A stretch of DNA of 64,000 bases from Flavobacteriaceae bacterium (GTDB lineage: Bacteria > Bacteroidota > Bacteroidia > Flavobacteriales > Weeksellaceae), in assembly GCA_012522185.1 (NCBI GenBank), contig JAAYKY010000035.1, forward strand, positions 1 to 64,000, read 5' to 3'. Positions 61,589-64,000 of the stretch are shown piece after piece. The notes below the pieces were generated by a model that was not told where the DNA came from, made no database searches, and saw only the letters and a list, made by a program, of their open reading frames with translations. The position numbers and the translations under genes are program-made. Position 1 is the first letter of the stretch. Each line of letters opens with the position of its first letter.

Positions 61589-62035
61589 ATGAGTTTAGAG
61601 AATAAAATCATGGATCAGATGAAAGAAGCGATGAAAAGCAAAAACCAAATCGCATTGGAAGCTTTACGCGCCATCAAATCTGAAATCCTTTTGCTTAAAA
61701 CCTCAGGAGCCAACTTAGAAGTTTCAGAATCCCAAGAAATTGCCATGCTTCAGAAACTGATTAAACAAAGAAAAGAGGCTGCTGAACAATTTTCTGCCAA
61801 CGGCAGAACGGAACTTGCCGAAAAAGAAATCGCCCAAGCCAATGTCATTCAAGACTTTTTGCCTGCACAACTTTCAGAAGAGGAATTGGAAGCCAAACTA
61901 AAAGAAATCATCTCTAAATCAGGCGCTTCCAGCCCAGCAGATATGGGAAAAGTGATGGGAATGGCTTCTTCAGAACTGGCCGGAAAAGCAGAAGGTAAAT
62001 TGATCGCAGCGACCGTTAAAAAACTACTGAGTTAA
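61589..62035 (+). CDS. GatB/YqeY domain-containing protein
   Basis: 148 residues from the ATG at 61589 (MSLENKIMDQMKEAMKSKN). A four-helix N-terminal part is followed by the YqeY tail domain: KLIKQRKEAAEQFSANGR, EKEIAQANVIQDFLPAQLSEEEL and GKVMGMASSELAGKAEGK. YqeY proteins resemble the tRNA-sensing end of GatB; a role in tRNA-dependent amidation has been proposed but is not established. No partner genes for GatCAB are nearby. Confidence 0.92.
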   Translation: MSLENKIMDQMKEAMKSKNQIALEALRAIKSEILLLKTSGANLEVSESQEIAMLQKLIKQRKEAAEQFSANGRTELAEKEIAQANVIQDFLPAQLSEEELEAKLKEIISKSGASSPADMGKVMGMASSELAGKAEGKLIAATVKKLLS

Positions 62036-62187
62036 AATTGATTGTTAAATTTTTTAACAATTTAAGTTTTTTTAACACAAGTTTAACCGCTGAGACTAAT
62101 CCCTTTATTTATAAGGGTTTCTAAGATAATCAAGCGTAAAAAAAGAGGTGATTTTGGTAAATCGTTTTTCAGATTAGACCGCCGTTG

Positions 62188-62195
62188 TACTTTTG
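62188..62195 (+). promoter_or_regulatory. -7 element of the RlpA-type gene
   Basis: TACTTTTG at 62188-62195 fits TAnnTTTG, 27 nt before the ATG at 62223. A TTTG at 62153 is too far upstream for a standard -33. Confidence 0.4.
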
Positions 62196-62222
62196 CCGGA
62201 GCAAATCTGAAAATAAATAAAA

Positions 62223-62594
62223 ATGAAATCAGTATTTACATTCGTATTACTTATCGGATTTATCACATTCGGCGGTGCGGGACTTTACAGTGGTGCCAAT
62301 TGGTTATCAGGTTCCGGTAAAGCTTCATGGTATGGTGATAAATTCCATGGTAAGACAACTGCAAGTGGTGAGAAATACAATATGAATGAGTTGACAGCAG
62401 CTCATAAAACGCTCCCTTTTGGAACAAAAGTAAAAATAACCAACCATAGAACCGGCAAATCAGTTGTAGTTGAAATCAACGACAGAGGACCTTTTGTAAA
62501 GTCTCGTCAATTTGATTTGAGCAAAGCAGCTTTTGCTGAAATCGGTGATATAAACCGAGGAATTATGTCCATAGACTACGAAGTGGTTAATTAG
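62223..62594 (+). CDS. RlpA-like septal ring lytic transglycosylase family protein
   Basis: 123 residues. An N-terminal hydrophobic stretch (about 4-24) acts as a signal peptide or anchor; the rest is one double-psi beta-barrel domain. Family motifs are GKASWYGDKFHGKTTASGE (about 32-50), AAHKTLPFGTKVKITN (about 59-74) and EINDRGPF (about 83-90), the last with the catalytic Asp. RlpA-like enzymes cut denuded glycan strands. There is no SPOR domain, so septal targeting would need a partner. Ended by the terminator 62618-62644. Confidence 0.92.
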   Translation: MKSVFTFVLLIGFITFGGAGLYSGANWLSGSGKASWYGDKFHGKTTASGEKYNMNELTAAHKTLPFGTKVKITNHRTGKSVVVEINDRGPFVKSRQFDLSKAAFAEIGDINRGIMSIDYEVVN

Positions 62595-62617
62595 TATTAA
62601 ATAAGAATTATCTTAAT

Positions 62618-62644
62618 AAGGCTCCCCAAAAGGGAGCTTTTTTT
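62618..62644 (+). terminator. Terminator of the RlpA-type gene
   Basis: GCTCCC (62621-62626) and GGGAGC (62632-62637) with A/T pairs on the outside and a CAAAA loop, followed by seven T (62638-62644). It ends 30 nt before the next gene. Confidence 0.87.
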
Positions 62645-62674
62645 GTACCTTTTCATTTTGTAATTATTTACCCT

Positions 62675-63721
62675 ATGCTGGCGGACTGTATTTTTTATAT
62701 TCTTTCAACTATTTTTATAATTCTGACGCTTCTGCCCTTCATCAAATCGCCACATTGGGCGATTCGTGTATGGGATTTTCCACGATTTCAGATTTTCTGC
62801 ATCATTTTACTGGTGTTGACATTCGCAGGAATTTTCGTAAAATTCGACTTCTGGTTGAAATGGGTGCTGCTCGCCTTACTCTTCAAAACTCTCTTCTTTC
62901 TGTTCTGGTTTATTTATCCCTACTCTTTTTTATCAAAAAAAATGCTAATTAATGAACCAGAAAAACAACCTAAAAACACCATAAAACTTCTGACAGCCAA
63001 CGTATATCAAGAGAACCAATCTTTTCAAAAAACGATTGATTTGATTTCGGAAGTTTCACCCGATGTTGTTTTTTTATTGGAAACAAATCAAAAATGGAAA
63101 AGTGCTATGCAAGTCCTTAAAAAAGATTTTCCTTATTTCATTGAAGTGCCAAAAGAAAACACATATGGACTTCTATTTTACTCAAAACTAGCCTTTGAGA
63201 ATTATGAAATAAACTATTGGATTGACAAGGAAATTCCATCGATTGTAGCAGATGTCCAAGTCCGCGATGAGAGAGTTCGTTTGTATGGAATCCACCCGAC
63301 TCCACCTGTTCCTCAGGAAAATACAGAAAGCACAGAGCGGGACGCTGAAATTCTTTTGGTAGGTAAAAAAGCTAAATCTTTTGATGGACCTTCCATTGTT
63401 TTTGGGGATTTAAACGATGTAGCTTGGAGTCATACAACAAGATTATTTTTACGCATCAGCGAAATGCTAGATCCGCGCATCGGACGTGGGATGTACAGTA
63501 CTTTTCATGCAAAATACCCTTTGATGCGATGGCCGTTAGATCATTTCTTTGTAAGTAGTCATTTCCGATTGATCGATTTGAAAGTTGAAAAGGGAATCGA
63601 TTCCGATCATTTCCCGATCAGCATTCATCTGTCCATACAATCTGAAATCAAAGAAAAGGAACTTAATGCCTCCAAAGGCGATAAGGAGGAAGCCAATGAA
63701 ATAATCGAGGAGGCAAAATAG
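62675..63721 (+). CDS. Membrane-anchored endonuclease/exonuclease/phosphatase (EEP) family protein
   Basis: 348 residues. Three N-terminal transmembrane helices (about 4-22, 36-54, 61-86) precede an EEP domain (~100-320): KLLTANVYQENQ (Asn of the active site), VVFLLETNQKW (metal Glu), IHPTPPVPQ (His), VFGDLNDVAWSHTT (Asp-x-Asn) and IDSDHFPISI (final Asp-His pair). Substrate unknown: DNA, phosphoinositide-like or other phosphodiester. The C-terminal tail is charged. Converges with rsmD. Confidence 0.9.
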   Translation: MLADCIFYILSTIFIILTLLPFIKSPHWAIRVWDFPRFQIFCIILLVLTFAGIFVKFDFWLKWVLLALLFKTLFFLFWFIYPYSFLSKKMLINEPEKQPKNTIKLLTANVYQENQSFQKTIDLISEVSPDVVFLLETNQKWKSAMQVLKKDFPYFIEVPKENTYGLLFYSKLAFENYEINYWIDKEIPSIVADVQVRDERVRLYGIHPTPPVPQENTESTERDAEILLVGKKAKSFDGPSIVFGDLNDVAWSHTTRLFLRISEMLDPRIGRGMYSTFHAKYPLMRWPLDHFFVSSHFRLIDLKVEKGIDSDHFPISIHLSIQSEIKEKELNASKGDKEEANEIIEEAK

Positions 63722-63751
63722 CTCACTTGTGCTATTATTTAAACCTGAAAC

Positions 63752-64000
63752 TTATTCGAAATCAAAAAAGGAAAATCGCACACTTCCGTACTTTCGGGTT
63801 TGAAGCAAATGCGGGTGATTTTCGAAATGAATCTGTGCCGAATGTTCCAAAATCAATTCACCATCTGATTTTAGCCAATCGTTTTCTTTGACCAATTCAA
63901 TGATTCGGTCGTAATCTTCTTGAAGAAATTCATAGGGAGGATCGGCAAAAATAACATGAAAACTTCCTTGATTGTTTTTTTCCAGAAATTGAAATACATC
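63752..64000 (-). CDS. rsmD: 16S rRNA (guanine(966)-N(2))-methyltransferase RsmD, C-terminal part
   Basis: The last 82 codons plus the stop at 63752 are in the window; the start lies beyond its edge. The active-site motif ADPPYEF is visible about 20 residues into the fragment, followed by the RsmD pattern LKSDGELILEHSAQ and the typical end TRKYGSVRFSFF. It methylates G966 of 16S rRNA. It converges with the EEP gene (30 nt between stops). Confidence 0.9.
   Translation of the reverse strand, partial: DVFQFLEKNNQGSFHVIFADPPYEFLQEDYDRIIELVKENDWLKSDGELILEHSAQIHFENHPHLLQTRKYGSVRFSFFDFE

Noticed and set aside
1-64000. CRISPR arrays, insertion sequences, attachment sites, replication origin
   Set aside because: No spaced direct repeats, transposase, integrase or DnaA-box cluster was seen.

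Overview
The window reads as chromosomal core genome of a Flavobacteriia-type Bacteroidota (Flavobacteriaceae/Weeksellaceae-like). The grounds are low G+C and A-rich leaders without Shine-Dalgarno sites. Promoters have the Bacteroidota form TTG-N17-23-TAnnTTTG. There is a fused LpxC-FabZ, the type IX secretion regulator PorX, several secreted proteins with C-terminal T9SS sorting domains, a TamB/TamL pair and a Bacteroidota-type RNA polymerase omega. No prophage, insertion sequence, CRISPR array, rRNA operon or plasmid function was seen.

Layout. 1-3.6 kb: the 3' end of a tRNA-Ser, its terminator, a GNAT/DUF6804-like pair, then a small envelope-stress-like cluster (YtxH, holin-X-like, basic protein, SemiSWEET). 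3.6-10.9 kb: tamB-tamL. 11-13.4 kb: an MFS transporter with an in-frame TGA and a YihY/BrkB protein. 13.4-16.6 kb: a PIN toxin-antitoxin pair, a 5'-nucleotidase split into a Tat-type catalytic half and a lipoprotein C-terminal half, and a T9SS cargo protein. 16.7-23.2 kb: dapA, ferritin, bamD-rpoZ-coaBC-DUF4835-recN. 23.3-30.4 kb: an Rrf2 regulator, a T9SS cargo protein, fabH, and the lpxD-lpxC/fabZ-lpxA-efp lipid A operon. 30.4-36.5 kb: an HD hydrolase, porX-tsaE-ald-DUF4258, and hpt-adk. 36.6-43.1 kb: hemF, kdsA, an RluA-type pseudouridine synthase, a zinc-less sirtuin, two methyltransferases. 43.2-50.3 kb: a lipoprotein, a small membrane HExxH protein, RDD, and a SpoIIM-DUF4129-DUF4350-MoxR-DUF58 operon. 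50.3-56.4 kb: a TPR/AraC regulator, a TlpA-type thioredoxin, a tiny secreted membrane protein and a large T9SS cargo protein. 56.6-61.4 kb: tig-clpP-(two membrane genes)-clpX. 61.6-64 kb: YqeY, RlpA, an EEP phosphatase and the end of rsmD.

How it fits together. Most genes serve the envelope: lipid A and Kdo synthesis (lpxA/C/D, fabZ, kdsA), outer-membrane assembly (tamB/tamL, bamD), T9SS control and cargo (porX, three sorting-domain proteins) and peptidoglycan (dapA, rlpA). Housekeeping genes for protein quality control, translation, repair and cofactors lie between them.

I found no clear new multi-gene defence or mobile system. The points most worth a second look are: the TGA replacing the conserved Trp of the MFS YDWANS motif; the SdpA/SdpB-like membrane pair inside the tig-clpP-clpX operon; the split nucleotidase with two export signals; the zinc-less YxxR sirtuin; the small membrane HExxH protein; and a set of probably leaderless core genes.
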